Shown here: positions 44,248 to 52,712 of the stretch, one piece after another | Numbering within the stretch: the first letter of the stretch is position 1 | Layout: each line of letters opens with the position of its first letter | Assembly (NCBI GenBank): GCA_965199055.1 | Contig: CBDAQR010000003.1 | Location: forward strand, 1,984,001 to 2,048,000 | From: CBDAQR01 sp965199055 | GTDB lineage: Bacteria > Pseudomonadota > Gammaproteobacteria > Pseudomonadales > Halieaceae | DNA: 64,000 bases | Direction: 5' to 3' | Translations under genes and position numbers: made by a program | Notes under the pieces: generated by a model | The model's database searches: none | Seen by the model: only the letters and a program-made list of their open reading frames with translations | Told to the model about the DNA's origin: nothing

Positions 44248-45390
44248 TCAGCGCTGCAGAATCGTAACGGCGCTGATACCCGGCGCACCATAAACATGGG
44301 TGTAGCCGAGTTTTGGATCGTTAGGTACCTGGCGTGCGCCGGCCTGGCCGCGCAGCTGAATTACGTTCTCGTGGATCTGGCGCAAGCCTGATGCACCGAT
44401 GGGCTCGCCGTTGGCGATGCAACCGCCGTCCGTATTCACTGGCAGCCGGCCGTCAATATTGGTCTCTCCATTAAGCAGCATGCGCTCCTGCTCACCGTCT
44501 TCGCAGAAACCGTTCTCCGACATATGCATGATCTCGGCACCAGCCTCGGTATCCTGCAACTGCGCCACGTCGATGTCCTCGGGGCCGACGCCGGCCAGCT
44601 CGAAGGCAGCTTTCGACGCATCCACGGTCGGACCGCCAATGTGCTCCAGTGCCTGAGAAGGCGCGAATACCTCAAAGGAACCGTACTGACGCGACTTGAG
44701 CACAGCGCCTTTGATGTATACCGGCTTGGCATTGTACTTCTCGGCGATATCCGCGCGACAGACAACCAGTGCCACACCACCCTCGGAGGGTGAACAGAAC
44801 ATGAACTTGGTGAGCGGATCGTTCACCATCATGCTGTTGAGAATTTCTTCTTCGCCGATGGGCTCCTGCCGCCAGGCGTTGGGATTGAGCGACGCATTGC
44901 GAAACGCTTTCTCAGAGACCTTCGCCAGGGCGCGTTTGGTCACGCCAAAGTCGTGCATGTACTTGGTGATCTTCATGGCAAAGAACTGGGTGGTCAGCAT
45001 GAGGCCGGCCTCACCATACCAGGACCCAATACCCAGACTCTTGGGGTCAGCGTTGAACGCGCCGCGCTCATGCTTATCGAAACCCACGACCAATCCGATA
45101 TCGGCCACGCCTGCCTTGATAGCGTTATAGGCTGACATCAGAGAGCTACCCCCTGTAGCACAGCCATTGGCAACGTTCGTGAAGGGCAGACCGGTCAGGC
45201 CTAGCTCATTGACCAGCGCATCGGCGCTGCCGGAGCTGGCAGACCCGCCATAGGCAAACTCCATGTCCTTCCACTCAACCCCGGCATCCTTCAACGCTTC
45301 GCGAGCGGCAAACGCACCCTGCTGCAATCCGCTGCGTTCGGGAGTGCGCCCAAAGGGATGTATTCCAACACCGACAATAGCGACGTCCAT
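44248..45390 (-). CDS. SCP2-type thiolase/aldolase, partner of the DUF35 protein
   Basis: A 380-residue thiolase-fold protein of the SCP2/lipid-transfer type. ANGCATGGSS contains Cys77 at the nucleophile position, and PSEGGVALVVC near 211 and NTDGGCIANGEPIGASG near 330 give the active-site loops; at the second catalytic Cys place it has YGAPGIS, so it is not a standard biosynthetic thiolase. A DUF35 gene is 28 bases upstream. In steroid degradation Ltp2-type thiolase-fold proteins with DUF35 partners act as retro-aldolases on the acyl-CoA; a similar role is possible. In the operon it sits between DUF35 and the Rieske gene. Confidence 0.88.
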   Translation of the reverse strand: MDVAIVGVGIHPFGRTPERSGLQQGAFAAREALKDAGVEWKDMEFAYGGSASSGSADALVNELGLTGLPFTNVANGCATGGSSLMSAYNAIKAGVADIGLVVGFDKHERGAFNADPKSLGIGSWYGEAGLMLTTQFFAMKITKYMHDFGVTKRALAKVSEKAFRNASLNPNAWRQEPIGEEEILNSMMVNDPLTKFMFCSPSEGGVALVVCRADIAEKYNAKPVYIKGAVLKSRQYGSFEVFAPSQALEHIGGPTVDASKAAFELAGVGPEDIDVAQLQDTEAGAEIMHMSENGFCEDGEQERMLLNGETNIDGRLPVNTDGGCIANGEPIGASGLRQIHENVIQLRGQAGARQVPNDPKLGYTHVYGAPGISAVTILQR

Positions 45391-45418
45391 AATTGATTCT
45401 CTCTCGATTCGGGTGTGT

Positions 45419-45883
45419 TCAGCTCACGGGCTTGAACGCAAAATTGATGACATCTGTGCCGTCCTCTTCCGTGCGATAACGCTCGAACACCACATCCATG
45501 TCCATCCCGATCTTCAGCTTGTCGGGATCATTTTCAGTCAGGCGACCCTCCACCCTAACGCCTCCCGGCAACTCGACGTAGCCAACGCCATAGGGCTTGA
45601 AGGTTTCCATGGTTTCGCCACTGTTGTAGGGCGTCTTCGGCATGAAACGTTGAATGGTCCAGGTCCACAGCGTGCCGCGATTCGGAAGCTCTTCGGTGAC
45701 CACATCGGTGGAACAACAAGCCGGACAGCTAGCCTGCACGGGGAAGGTGGCGCGGCCACAGTTTTGACAGCGCGAGGCAAGCAATGCCGGGTTGTCGGAA
45801 GGCCAGCTGAACAAACCGTCAGCTATCGGTCGGGGGCCACCCGACCCAGCCGCTCCCGGCGGGGATTCTTCATGGGCTGACAT
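45419..45883 (-). CDS. DUF35 / zinc-ribbon OB-fold protein
   Basis: A 154-residue OB-fold protein with a zinc ribbon: Cys39-x2-Cys42 and Cys53-x2-Cys56 (CQNCG, CPAC). DUF35 proteins bind acyl-CoA and form complexes with SCP2-type thiolases, such as the one 28 bases downstream. ATG 45883 is preferred to the TTG two codons before it. It is the first gene of the six-gene - operon, with the shortened operator at 45948 upstream. Confidence 0.9.
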   Translation of the reverse strand: MSAHEESPPGAAGSGGPRPIADGLFSWPSDNPALLASRCQNCGRATFPVQASCPACCSTDVVTEELPNRGTLWTWTIQRFMPKTPYNSGETMETFKPYGVGYVELPGGVRVEGRLTENDPDKLKIGMDMDVVFERYRTEEDGTDVINFAFKPVS

Positions 45884-45947
45884 AATCAACTCTTATATTG
45901 TTAATCTTCGGTTGATCCGTCATAGTAGCAGGTCAAATTTCTAAAAA

Positions 45948-45961
45948 ACAGTCCGGATTGT
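45948..45961. promoter_or_regulatory. Operator variant, copy C (compressed)
   Basis: ACAGTC-CG-GATTGT keeps the outer 6 bases of each half-site but with 2 rather than 6 bases between them, so it is 4 bp shorter than the other copies. A and T tracts flank it as in the others. It lies between the divergent DUF35 operon (-) and the SnoaL gene (+). Confidence 0.5.
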
Positions 45962-46012
45962 TTCTTTTTGTGAAGCCTGCCGGGCGCCAAAAAACAACGA
46001 CGAGGAAGGCCC

Positions 46013-46453
46013 ATGTCCAGCTCAGATGAACTCGCAATTCGCGACCTCAACGCCCGCTATATCGACGCCGTCAATCGCTACCACCAGGACGACTGGGCGG
46101 CGACCTGGAGCGAGACTGCCAGCTGGAACTTGCTGGGCATGGAAGTGGAAGGCAAAGCCAACATCGTGCCGCTGTGGGCAGGTGCCATGAGCAGCTTCAA
46201 CTTTGCCTTAATGATGCTCAACTCCGGCACCATTCAGATCGATGGGGACTCTGATAACAGCAGGGCGACCGGACGCTGGTACGTCACTGAGCACATCAAT
46301 CCTAAAGAGGGCGATCCCAACATTACGCTGGGTGTGTACGATGATCGCTACGTGAAAGAAAACGGGCAGTGGTTGTTCGCTCACCGCCACTACAATGTGA
46401 TGTACCAGGGCGCGGCCGACTATTCCGGCAACTACACGCCCTACCGGCCCTGA
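46013..46453 (+). CDS. SnoaL-like / NTF2-fold protein
   Basis: A 146-residue NTF2-fold protein; these act as dehydratases, isomerases or ketosteroid-isomerase-like enzymes, or only bind ligands. It begins DELAIRDLNARYIDAVNRYHQDDWAATWSETASWNLLG and has the sheet segment TGRWYVTEHINPKEGDP near 85 and WLFAHRHYNVMYQG near 122. GAGGAAGGCCC precedes ATG 46013. It is divergent from the DUF35 operon across the compressed operator, and its stop is directly adjacent to the end of the MDR gene (0-base gap). Confidence 0.85.
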   Translation: MSSSDELAIRDLNARYIDAVNRYHQDDWAATWSETASWNLLGMEVEGKANIVPLWAGAMSSFNFALMMLNSGTIQIDGDSDNSRATGRWYVTEHINPKEGDPNITLGVYDDRYVKENGQWLFAHRHYNVMYQGAADYSGNYTPYRP

Positions 46454-47476
46454 TTATTCCTCCTCGTCAGAAACCTTGAGGATCAGGCGGCCGTTATTGC
46501 GGCCATCAAAGAGCATATGAAACGTGTCGAGGGCATTTTCCAGGCCCTCCTCAACATGTTCCTTGAACTGCAGCTTGCCCTCCTGGAGCCACTCTACCAT
46601 CGCCATCACCCCTTCTTCGGCGCGATCCATGTAGCTCATCACCACGAAGCCCTCCATGCGGGCACTCTTGGCCAATAACTGCCAGAGATTTTTCGGCCCC
46701 GGCCGTTTCTCCGCATCGTTGTAGGTGGAAATCCAACCGCAGATCACCACGCGAGCCGACTGAGCCAGGTTCATCAGCACCGCATCCAGCATGTCGCCAC
46801 CGACATTGTCGAAGTAAATGTCCACGCCGTCGGGGCAAGCGGCCGCGATGGCGTCCTGCAGATCGCCATCGGCCTTGTAGTCGATAACCTCATCAAAACC
46901 GAGGTCATCCTTCACCCAGCGACATTTCTCCTCGCCGCCAGCAATGCCAATGACGCGGCAGCCTTTGATCTTGCCGATCTGTCCAACCAAGGAGCCGACT
47001 GAACCCGCTGCCCCACTCACCAAAAGCGTGTCACCGGCTTTGGGCTGCCCCACGTCCAGTAACCCGAAATAGGCGGTCAGGCCCGAGGAACCCAAAACGT
47101 TAAGGAACATCGTTAAGGGGGCACCCATCGGGTCGAAGGCATTCACTTGTTCCGCGGGCACGCAACTGTAATCCTCCCAGCCCAGCATACCCGTTACCAC
47201 GCTGCCCACCTCAACCGTTGGGCTGTTGCTCTGTACCACACGTCCGATAGCACCGGCGCGCACGGGAGCGCCAACAGGAATAGGCTCTATATAGTTCGGC
47301 TCATCTGACATCCAGCCACGAATCGCAGGATCCATGGCCAGGTAAATGTTGCGAACCACAACCTCACCCTCACCGGCTTGCGGCATGGGCGACTCCACCA
47401 TGGGCACTTCTTCTGGCGTAGGCAGGGCCGCCGGGCGGCTGGCGAGGATAAATTGACGATTAACAGACTCGGTCAT
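46454..47476 (-). CDS. NADP-dependent oxidoreductase (MDR, second copy)
   Basis: A 340-residue MDR reductase related to the one at 40222: AMDPAIRGWMSDEPNY near 48, the cofactor loop LLVSGAAGSVGSLVGQIGKIKGC near 151 and YFDNVGGDMLDAVLMNL near 217. It would reduce an enone or ketone with NADPH. It ends directly beside the SnoaL gene (convergent) and faces the ABM gene across the operator at 47534. The pair of MDR genes may act on two different intermediates. Confidence 0.93.
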   Translation of the reverse strand: MTESVNRQFILASRPAALPTPEEVPMVESPMPQAGEGEVVVRNIYLAMDPAIRGWMSDEPNYIEPIPVGAPVRAGAIGRVVQSNSPTVEVGSVVTGMLGWEDYSCVPAEQVNAFDPMGAPLTMFLNVLGSSGLTAYFGLLDVGQPKAGDTLLVSGAAGSVGSLVGQIGKIKGCRVIGIAGGEEKCRWVKDDLGFDEVIDYKADGDLQDAIAAACPDGVDIYFDNVGGDMLDAVLMNLAQSARVVICGWISTYNDAEKRPGPKNLWQLLAKSARMEGFVVMSYMDRAEEGVMAMVEWLQEGKLQFKEHVEEGLENALDTFHMLFDGRNNGRLILKVSDEEE

Positions 47477-47533
47477 GGGCAGATCTCTTCGCTTGTTGTT
47501 TTCAGGCGCAGCACAGTAGCCGTGCAGGAAAAA

Positions 47534-47551
47534 GCAGTCAACTCTGATTGT
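47534..47551. promoter_or_regulatory. Palindromic operator, copy D
   Basis: GCAGTCAACTCTGATTGT differs from the consensus only in its first base. It is flanked by A and T tracts and lies between the divergent MDR (-) and ABM (+) genes. Downstream, GCTAGCTTTAGATC resembles GCTAGTCTCTTTAGATC at the same side of copy B, hinting at a shared promoter region. Confidence 0.65.
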
Positions 47552-47633
47552 TTTTGTACGGACCCTCTGCTAGCTTTAGATCGCTTTCGATGTTCCCACA
47601 CGAATAACAAACGAATCATACGGAGACACAACG

Positions 47634-47987
47634 ATGACGATCCTGATCAACGGTACGGTAACGTTTAGCCCCGAAGACGCCGAGAAGGCAATGACCGAGG
47701 CTGCACAACTCATGGCCGACACCCGTTCCCAACAGGGTTGCCGTCACTATGTGTGGAGCATTGACCCGGCGCGCCCAGGCACGGTTTATGTCTACGAAAA
47801 TTGGGAACGTGAGGAAGACCTGGCCGCGCATCTGGCCGGACCCTACTACGCCGGCATGCTGCAGTTGCTGGGTCAGTACGAAATGCTGGGTACCGATATC
47901 CTCAAGTACGAAACGGCGAAAGCCGGTCCCATCTACGATGAGACGGGCGTCCCGCGAGCTGACTTTTTCGCTACCGTCGACGCATAA
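47634..47987 (+). CDS. Antibiotic biosynthesis monooxygenase (ABM) domain protein
   Basis: A 117-residue dimeric ferredoxin-like ABM-domain protein: AEKAMTEAAQLMADTRSQQGCRHYVWSIDPARPGTVYVYENWEREEDLAAHL. Such proteins act as small monooxygenases without cofactor or as isomerases/heme enzymes. CGGAGACACAACG precedes ATG 47634. It is divergent from the MDR gene and followed by a bidirectional terminator shared with the TonB receptor gene. Confidence 0.87.
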   Translation: MTILINGTVTFSPEDAEKAMTEAAQLMADTRSQQGCRHYVWSIDPARPGTVYVYENWEREEDLAAHLAGPYYAGMLQLLGQYEMLGTDILKYETAKAGPIYDETGVPRADFFATVDA

Positions 47988-48010
47988 AAAAAGGGTCTTA
48001 TCGGCTGCAT

Positions 48011-48040
48011 AAAAAAAAGGGCCTCGAGGGCCCTTTTTTA
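48011..48040. terminator. Bidirectional terminator between ABM and TonB receptor genes
   Basis: AAAAAAAAGGGCC and GGCCCTTTTTT form a GC stem with A tract before and T tract after, so it can work for both converging genes. Confidence 0.9.
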
Positions 48041-48055
48041 TTCGGGGTCAGTGGG

Positions 48056-50356
48056 TCAAAAGTTACCGCTAATCCGCACCCCATACTGCTCACCGCCAGC
48101 CACGCCTGAGAAGGCGATGGTGCCAGGGATCGTAACCGCAGAGTTGTAATCCACCTCATCGGTCATGTCGCGGCCCCAGGCGGCAATCTTAATGGTGCGA
48201 CCTTCCGTCCACTCCCACTCGTAAGAGATCGTGGCATCGACAACGCCGCGGTCATCCAGCAAACCGCGTGGGTCGTTACGCACTTCTACCCAGTACTCGT
48301 CGGTGTAGCGGTAACTGGCGTAAACACTGAGCAGGCCAGGGCCGATCGAACGGGTATAGGTGGCATTCACGCCACCCGTCCATTCAGGCACACGGCGCAA
48401 TTCGAGATCGGAATTGTCGGTGACTATGCCGTCGCGGGTGAGATCTGCTGTGAAGTCATCGTACTCGGCGTCGAGGTAACCGACATTGGCGTTGAAGATC
48501 AGGTTCTCATTGGCCACCCAAGTCATCTCTGCTTCAACACCCTGCAACTCGGCGGTTGATGCGTTTCGCACCACAGTGTTGGAGCCCCCAAAGCCATCGG
48601 GCTCAATGATTTCTTCCTGCTTGTCATCGTACTCGTTGTAGAAGACCGCCAGGTTCAGACGCAGTGTCTGGTCGAGGAAGTCGCCCTTCATACCGAGTTC
48701 ATAGTTATCGACAAACTCCGGATCAAACGGGCCGATATTGGCGAGGTTCTGATTCCGGCCATTGAAACCACCGGAACGGAAGCCCTCCGAGTACGAGAAG
48801 TAAGTCAGCACGTCGTCGTTGACGCGATAATCCAGGCCGATTTTGGGCGTGAACTCATCCCAGTCTTCATCGCCCTGGGCCGCATCGATCGGAATCCAGA
48901 TCGGCTGGCCGTAGATGTAGAAGTCATCTGTCTCGCTACCCGGCACATAGCCAATAAAACCGTTATCCGAACCACCGCCCATCAGGATGCGACCGGAGTA
49001 TTCTTTTTCCTCCTCGGTGTAACGACCGCCCAGTGTCAGCATCCACTTGTCGGTGATGTCATAGTGGAACTCACCGAAGACGGCCCATGCCTCGCGATCG
49101 TGATCCGCATAGGGGTCCTGGAACAAGGCTGCGTTGGGACCACCGAATGCACCGATAGAGGTCTTCTGATCGAGCTGGTAATTGTCATCCACATAGAAGA
49201 CACCGGCCACGAAGTCGAAGCGCTCGCTCAGCTCATCACTGGAAGCGAAGCGAATCTCACCCGTGGTTTGCTCTGACTCCTGAAAGCGCAGCGTATGGAA
49301 GAAGTTGAGCGGCGTCGCGTCGAAGTCGGTCGGCACGTCTTCGTCGGTCTCCTGATAACCGGCGATTGCCACGATGGAGCCAATGCCCAGGTCATATTCC
49401 AGGTTGAGTGTGTAGGAATCCCATTCGAAATCGATATCGCGCTGATACCAGTCCTGCTGCATCACTTCGATATCGTTTACATCATCGCCGCAAAAGCCGA
49501 GCAAGCAGGGGAGATCGGGCGCCGGATTCACCGGGTTATCGGTGTTGAACGAGGCCCGGTTCTGCAGCGGCACACCGTCGTTCTGGTCTTCATAATTCAC
49601 GTAGGTGAAAAGCGCGCTGAACTGCTCATTGGGCTCAAACAGCAGCGTGGCATTGATCTCGGTATTGTCGGGGTTGCCGACGTCATCACGAATAATTTCG
49701 TTGGAACGGCTGCTGCCATCCTGCTGTGTGGCAAAGCCAAGCTTACCGGAGAACATGTCTCCCAGCGGGAAGTTGAGCACGGCCTTGGCATCGAACAAAT
49801 CATCGCTGCCGGCTGTCACCTCGTATTTAAGCCCCAATTCGCCGGTAGGACGCGTGCGGGTGATATTGATAACACCGCCGGTGGTATTGCGGCCGAATAG
49901 TGTGCCCTGGGGACCACGCAGCACTTCGATCGCCGCAAAGTCGAAGGTATTGGCCATAGAGCCGTTAACAAAGGACAAGGGCACGCCGTCAATCACCACG
50001 CCCACCGCCGGGTCGAAGGAACGCTCCACTTCCTGGGTACCGACACCACGGATATAAAGTGATGCGCCAGCCGGTGCCACCGCCACCGCATCAATTACCA
50101 GGTTGGGCACCAGGCCTTCCATCTCGCGCACATCGCGCATGATCAGGGCATCAATCTGGTCACCGCTGAATGCGGTCACCGCCACAGAGACGTCCTGCAG
50201 GGATTCCGTCACCTTCCGAGCTGTTACGATGACTTCTTCCAGAACGGCGCTTTGGTTTTGCGCCTGCACTACCGGCGCCAATGTCGCGGATAATCCAGCC
50301 GCGGCCAGTGCCAGTGCTATGGGTGAACGGATACTACGTGCGGGTAAAACATTCAT
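48056..50356 (-). CDS. TonB-dependent outer-membrane receptor
   Basis: A 766-residue TonB-dependent receptor. After the signal peptide (PIALALAAAGLSATLAPVVQAQ) comes the TonB box and plug start LEEVIVTARKVTESLQDVSVAVTAFSG, plug motifs LRGPQGTLFGRNTTGGVINI near 130, then a beta-barrel with the C-terminal Phe (RISGNF). Such receptors take up hydrophobic or large molecules energised by TonB. AGGAG lies 8 bases before ATG 50356; the open frame goes 72 codons further but lies in the promoter and operator. The operator at 50462 controls it together with the divergent molybdopterin enzyme. Confidence 0.94.
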   Translation of the reverse strand: MNVLPARSIRSPIALALAAAGLSATLAPVVQAQNQSAVLEEVIVTARKVTESLQDVSVAVTAFSGDQIDALIMRDVREMEGLVPNLVIDAVAVAPAGASLYIRGVGTQEVERSFDPAVGVVIDGVPLSFVNGSMANTFDFAAIEVLRGPQGTLFGRNTTGGVINITRTRPTGELGLKYEVTAGSDDLFDAKAVLNFPLGDMFSGKLGFATQQDGSSRSNEIIRDDVGNPDNTEINATLLFEPNEQFSALFTYVNYEDQNDGVPLQNRASFNTDNPVNPAPDLPCLLGFCGDDVNDIEVMQQDWYQRDIDFEWDSYTLNLEYDLGIGSIVAIAGYQETDEDVPTDFDATPLNFFHTLRFQESEQTTGEIRFASSDELSERFDFVAGVFYVDDNYQLDQKTSIGAFGGPNAALFQDPYADHDREAWAVFGEFHYDITDKWMLTLGGRYTEEEKEYSGRILMGGGSDNGFIGYVPGSETDDFYIYGQPIWIPIDAAQGDEDWDEFTPKIGLDYRVNDDVLTYFSYSEGFRSGGFNGRNQNLANIGPFDPEFVDNYELGMKGDFLDQTLRLNLAVFYNEYDDKQEEIIEPDGFGGSNTVVRNASTAELQGVEAEMTWVANENLIFNANVGYLDAEYDDFTADLTRDGIVTDNSDLELRRVPEWTGGVNATYTRSIGPGLLSVYASYRYTDEYWVEVRNDPRGLLDDRGVVDATISYEWEWTEGRTIKIAAWGRDMTDEVDYNSAVTIPGTIAFSGVAGGEQYGVRISGNF

Positions 50357-50461
50357 GCGGGTACTCCTGCCTAGCCGTTGTACGGCGGTTGTTTTAATAA
50401 TCTGGCAGCGCGTCAGCCCGAATAATTTTATTTCTACTGGACGCAACCGCCGGCAAAAAAT

Positions 50462-50479
50462 ACAATCAGTGCTGTCTGT
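50462..50479. promoter_or_regulatory. Palindromic operator, copy E
   Basis: ACAATCAGTGCTGTCTGT has a perfect left half-site and a right half-site with one mismatch, with A6 before and T7 after. It lies between the TonB receptor (-) and the molybdopterin enzyme operon (+), which includes the TetR gene. Confidence 0.65.
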
Positions 50480-50552
50480 TTTTTTAAGTATTGACCGACA
50501 GACGTGTCGAATGCAAGACACTGCAACGGTAATTTTTTTACAGATCAGGCCT

Positions 50553-52712
50553 ATGACAATAACAACGCACAAGACTTTCTGCCGCTACTGCCACGCCTAT
50601 TGCCCCATGGACGTTGACGTTGAAAACGGCGTGGTACAAGCGGTTCGCCCCGATACCAGCAACGAGATGTACGGGGGTTACACCTGCATCAAAGGGCGCC
50701 AACTGGTCGAACAGATGTACCAGGACGAGCGCTTAACCGCCCCTCTAAAAAAATCTGCTGAGGGCTACGAAGTTATAGCCAGCCAGCAGGCACTGGACGA
50801 GATCGGCGACAAACTGCGCGCGATAATTGACGAACACGGACCGCGAGCAGTAGCCACCTATAACGGCACCTACGCCTTTCAAAATTCGGCACAATTGGCG
50901 TTCAGCCGCGCTTTTCACAACTCGCTGGGATCACCTTCTTACTACACCTCGGTCACCATCGATCAGCCGGCAAAGGTGTTCGTGGGTACTCGACACGGCC
51001 TGTGGGGCGCGGGCGGTCACTTTTACAATGATTCCGATGTGACACTGATACTGGGCAACAACCCCATGGTGTCACAGTACGCACCCCCCGGTGGCGTGCC
51101 TTCGGTGAGTCCCTTTGAAAAACTGCGTGATGCCAAGAAGCGTGGCCAAAAGCTAATCGCGGTCGACCCCCGCTCCACCGAGCTGAGCCGACGCGCAGAC
51201 CTGCACCTGCAGATACAGCCGGGCGAAGACAGCACACTCCTCGCAGCCATGATTCGCCTGATCATCGACGAAGGTCTTTACGACAAAGAATTTTGCGCGG
51301 CACATACCGAAGGGCTGGAGGAATTGCGCGCGGCAGTGGAACCTTACACCCTCGACTATGCCGCCGAGCGAACCCAACTGCCACGAGACCAGATCGAGGA
51401 AGCGGCACGCCTGTTCGCCGCCGGCCCGCGCGGAGTTGCCATAAGCGGCACTGGTCCGGAAATGTCGGACCACCCCAACCTCACGCAACACATGATTATT
51501 AGCCTCAACTCGCTGTGCGGGCGCTATTACCGCGAAGGTGACACCGTTCCCAATGCGGGTGTGCTCAGTAAACCCAGCCCGCGCAAGGCGCAGGTATTGC
51601 CAATACCGCTGGCCTGGGGCCAGGGCACGAAATCGCGCATCAAGCCCGAGTTGGGCGAACTCACGGCCATGGGCATGATGGGCCCGGTGCAGGAGATGCC
51701 TACCAATCTGCTCAGCGATGAAATTCTCACCCCCGGCGAAGGCCAGGTACGCGCGCTGATTGTGGTGGGTGGCAACCCCCTGCTCGCCTTCCCTAACCAG
51801 GAAAAGGCCTATGAGGCCATGAAAAACCTGGACCTGCTGATCTGTATCGACGCTTATATGTCGGAAACCGCCGAGCTGGCTGACTATATTTTCGCGCCCA
51901 AGCTCACACTCGAACGCGCGGACGTGACCCTGCTGGCCGACCCCTGGTACGAGGAACCCTATAGCCAGTTCGCGGAAGCCGTAGTGGCCACCGATCACGA
52001 TGTCATTGAAGAGTGGGAAGTCTACTGGGAACTCGGCAAGCGACTGGGGCTGGAGATCAGTATCGGCGCAAACCCGGTACCCATGGATTCCCGACCCTCC
52101 AAGTTTGACATGCTGAGCATGATCACCGCCGGCTCTCGAGTGCCATTACAGTGGTTACGAGATAACCCCGGAGGCCATAGCTTTCCGGAGCACAAAGTCA
52201 CCGTTGAAGCTGCTGATCCGGACGGCCCCAAACTAAAGTTCTTTCCCGTTGGCGTAGCCGACGAATTTGCCGCGGCCCTTGCAGACCACGCAGCAGACCC
52301 TCGCTTTGACCTCAAGCTAATCAGTTCGCGGAGCAAATATGTGCTCAACTCTTCGGGGCTTAACCTCAGCCTGCTGAAAAAGAAGATGGGCACGACCAAT
52401 CCGGTATTCATACACCCGGAGGACATGGCGGCGCGCGGCCTGACTGAAGACAGCGTGGTAGAAGTGAGCTCGGCACACGGCAAAATATTGGGTGTGGTAA
52501 GGGCCTACGATCGCATCAAACCCGGCGTCATTACCATGCACCATAGCTGGGGCGCCGCCCCGGGCAGCGACGATGATGAAAACGTGCGAGCCGTCGGTGC
52601 CAATACCAACCGACTGATCGATAACCTCGACAACACGCAATCGTTCACCGGCATGACCCAGCAGAGCGCCATCCCGGTGTGCCTGATGGCTATCGAGGAG
52701 AACGTCGCATGA
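50553..52712 (+). CDS. Molybdopterin-dependent oxidoreductase with N-terminal [4Fe-4S] cluster
   Basis: A 719-residue member of the DMSO-reductase superfamily. The [4Fe-4S] ligands are Cys10, Cys13, Cys17 and Cys45. Molybdopterin-binding segments include LILGNNPMVSQY near 167, IVVGGNPLLAFPN near 405 and HHSWGAAPG near 664. The metal ligand usually around residue 130-150 is not obvious in TSVTIDQPAK. The start ATG 50553 is taken because the cluster motif begins directly after; the frame opens far upstream in the TonB gene. No signal peptide is visible, so it is probably cytoplasmic. It overlaps the LLM gene by 4 bases. It may hydroxylate or reduce an intermediate of the pathway; the reaction is unknown. 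Confidence 0.9.
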   Translation: MTITTHKTFCRYCHAYCPMDVDVENGVVQAVRPDTSNEMYGGYTCIKGRQLVEQMYQDERLTAPLKKSAEGYEVIASQQALDEIGDKLRAIIDEHGPRAVATYNGTYAFQNSAQLAFSRAFHNSLGSPSYYTSVTIDQPAKVFVGTRHGLWGAGGHFYNDSDVTLILGNNPMVSQYAPPGGVPSVSPFEKLRDAKKRGQKLIAVDPRSTELSRRADLHLQIQPGEDSTLLAAMIRLIIDEGLYDKEFCAAHTEGLEELRAAVEPYTLDYAAERTQLPRDQIEEAARLFAAGPRGVAISGTGPEMSDHPNLTQHMIISLNSLCGRYYREGDTVPNAGVLSKPSPRKAQVLPIPLAWGQGTKSRIKPELGELTAMGMMGPVQEMPTNLLSDEILTPGEGQVRALIVVGGNPLLAFPNQEKAYEAMKNLDLLICIDAYMSETAELADYIFAPKLTLERADVTLLADPWYEEPYSQFAEAVVATDHDVIEEWEVYWELGKRLGLEISIGANPVPMDSRPSKFDMLSMITAGSRVPLQWLRDNPGGHSFPEHKVTVEAADPDGPKLKFFPVGVADEFAAALADHAADPRFDLKLISSRSKYVLNSSGLNLSLLKKKMGTTNPVFIHPEDMAARGLTEDSVVEVSSAHGKILGVVRAYDRIKPGVITMHHSWGAAPGSDDDENVRAVGANTNRLIDNLDNTQSFTGMTQQSAIPVCLMAIEENVA

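Noticed and set aside
43511..44293. 260-codon open frame on + opposite the Rieske gene
   Set aside because: Antisense shadow; the - strand has Rieske and iron ligand motifs.
50103..50552. 150-codon upstream extension of the molybdopterin enzyme
   Set aside because: It lies antisense within the TonB gene and through the operator; the Fe-S motif starts right after ATG 50553.
50357..50572. 72-codon upstream extension of the TonB receptor
   Set aside because: It would run through the operator and promoter; AGGAG before ATG 50356 and the signal peptide there fit better.
51153..51998. 281-codon open frame on - opposite the molybdopterin gene
   Set aside because: Antisense shadow of a gene with full Fe-S and molybdopterin motifs.
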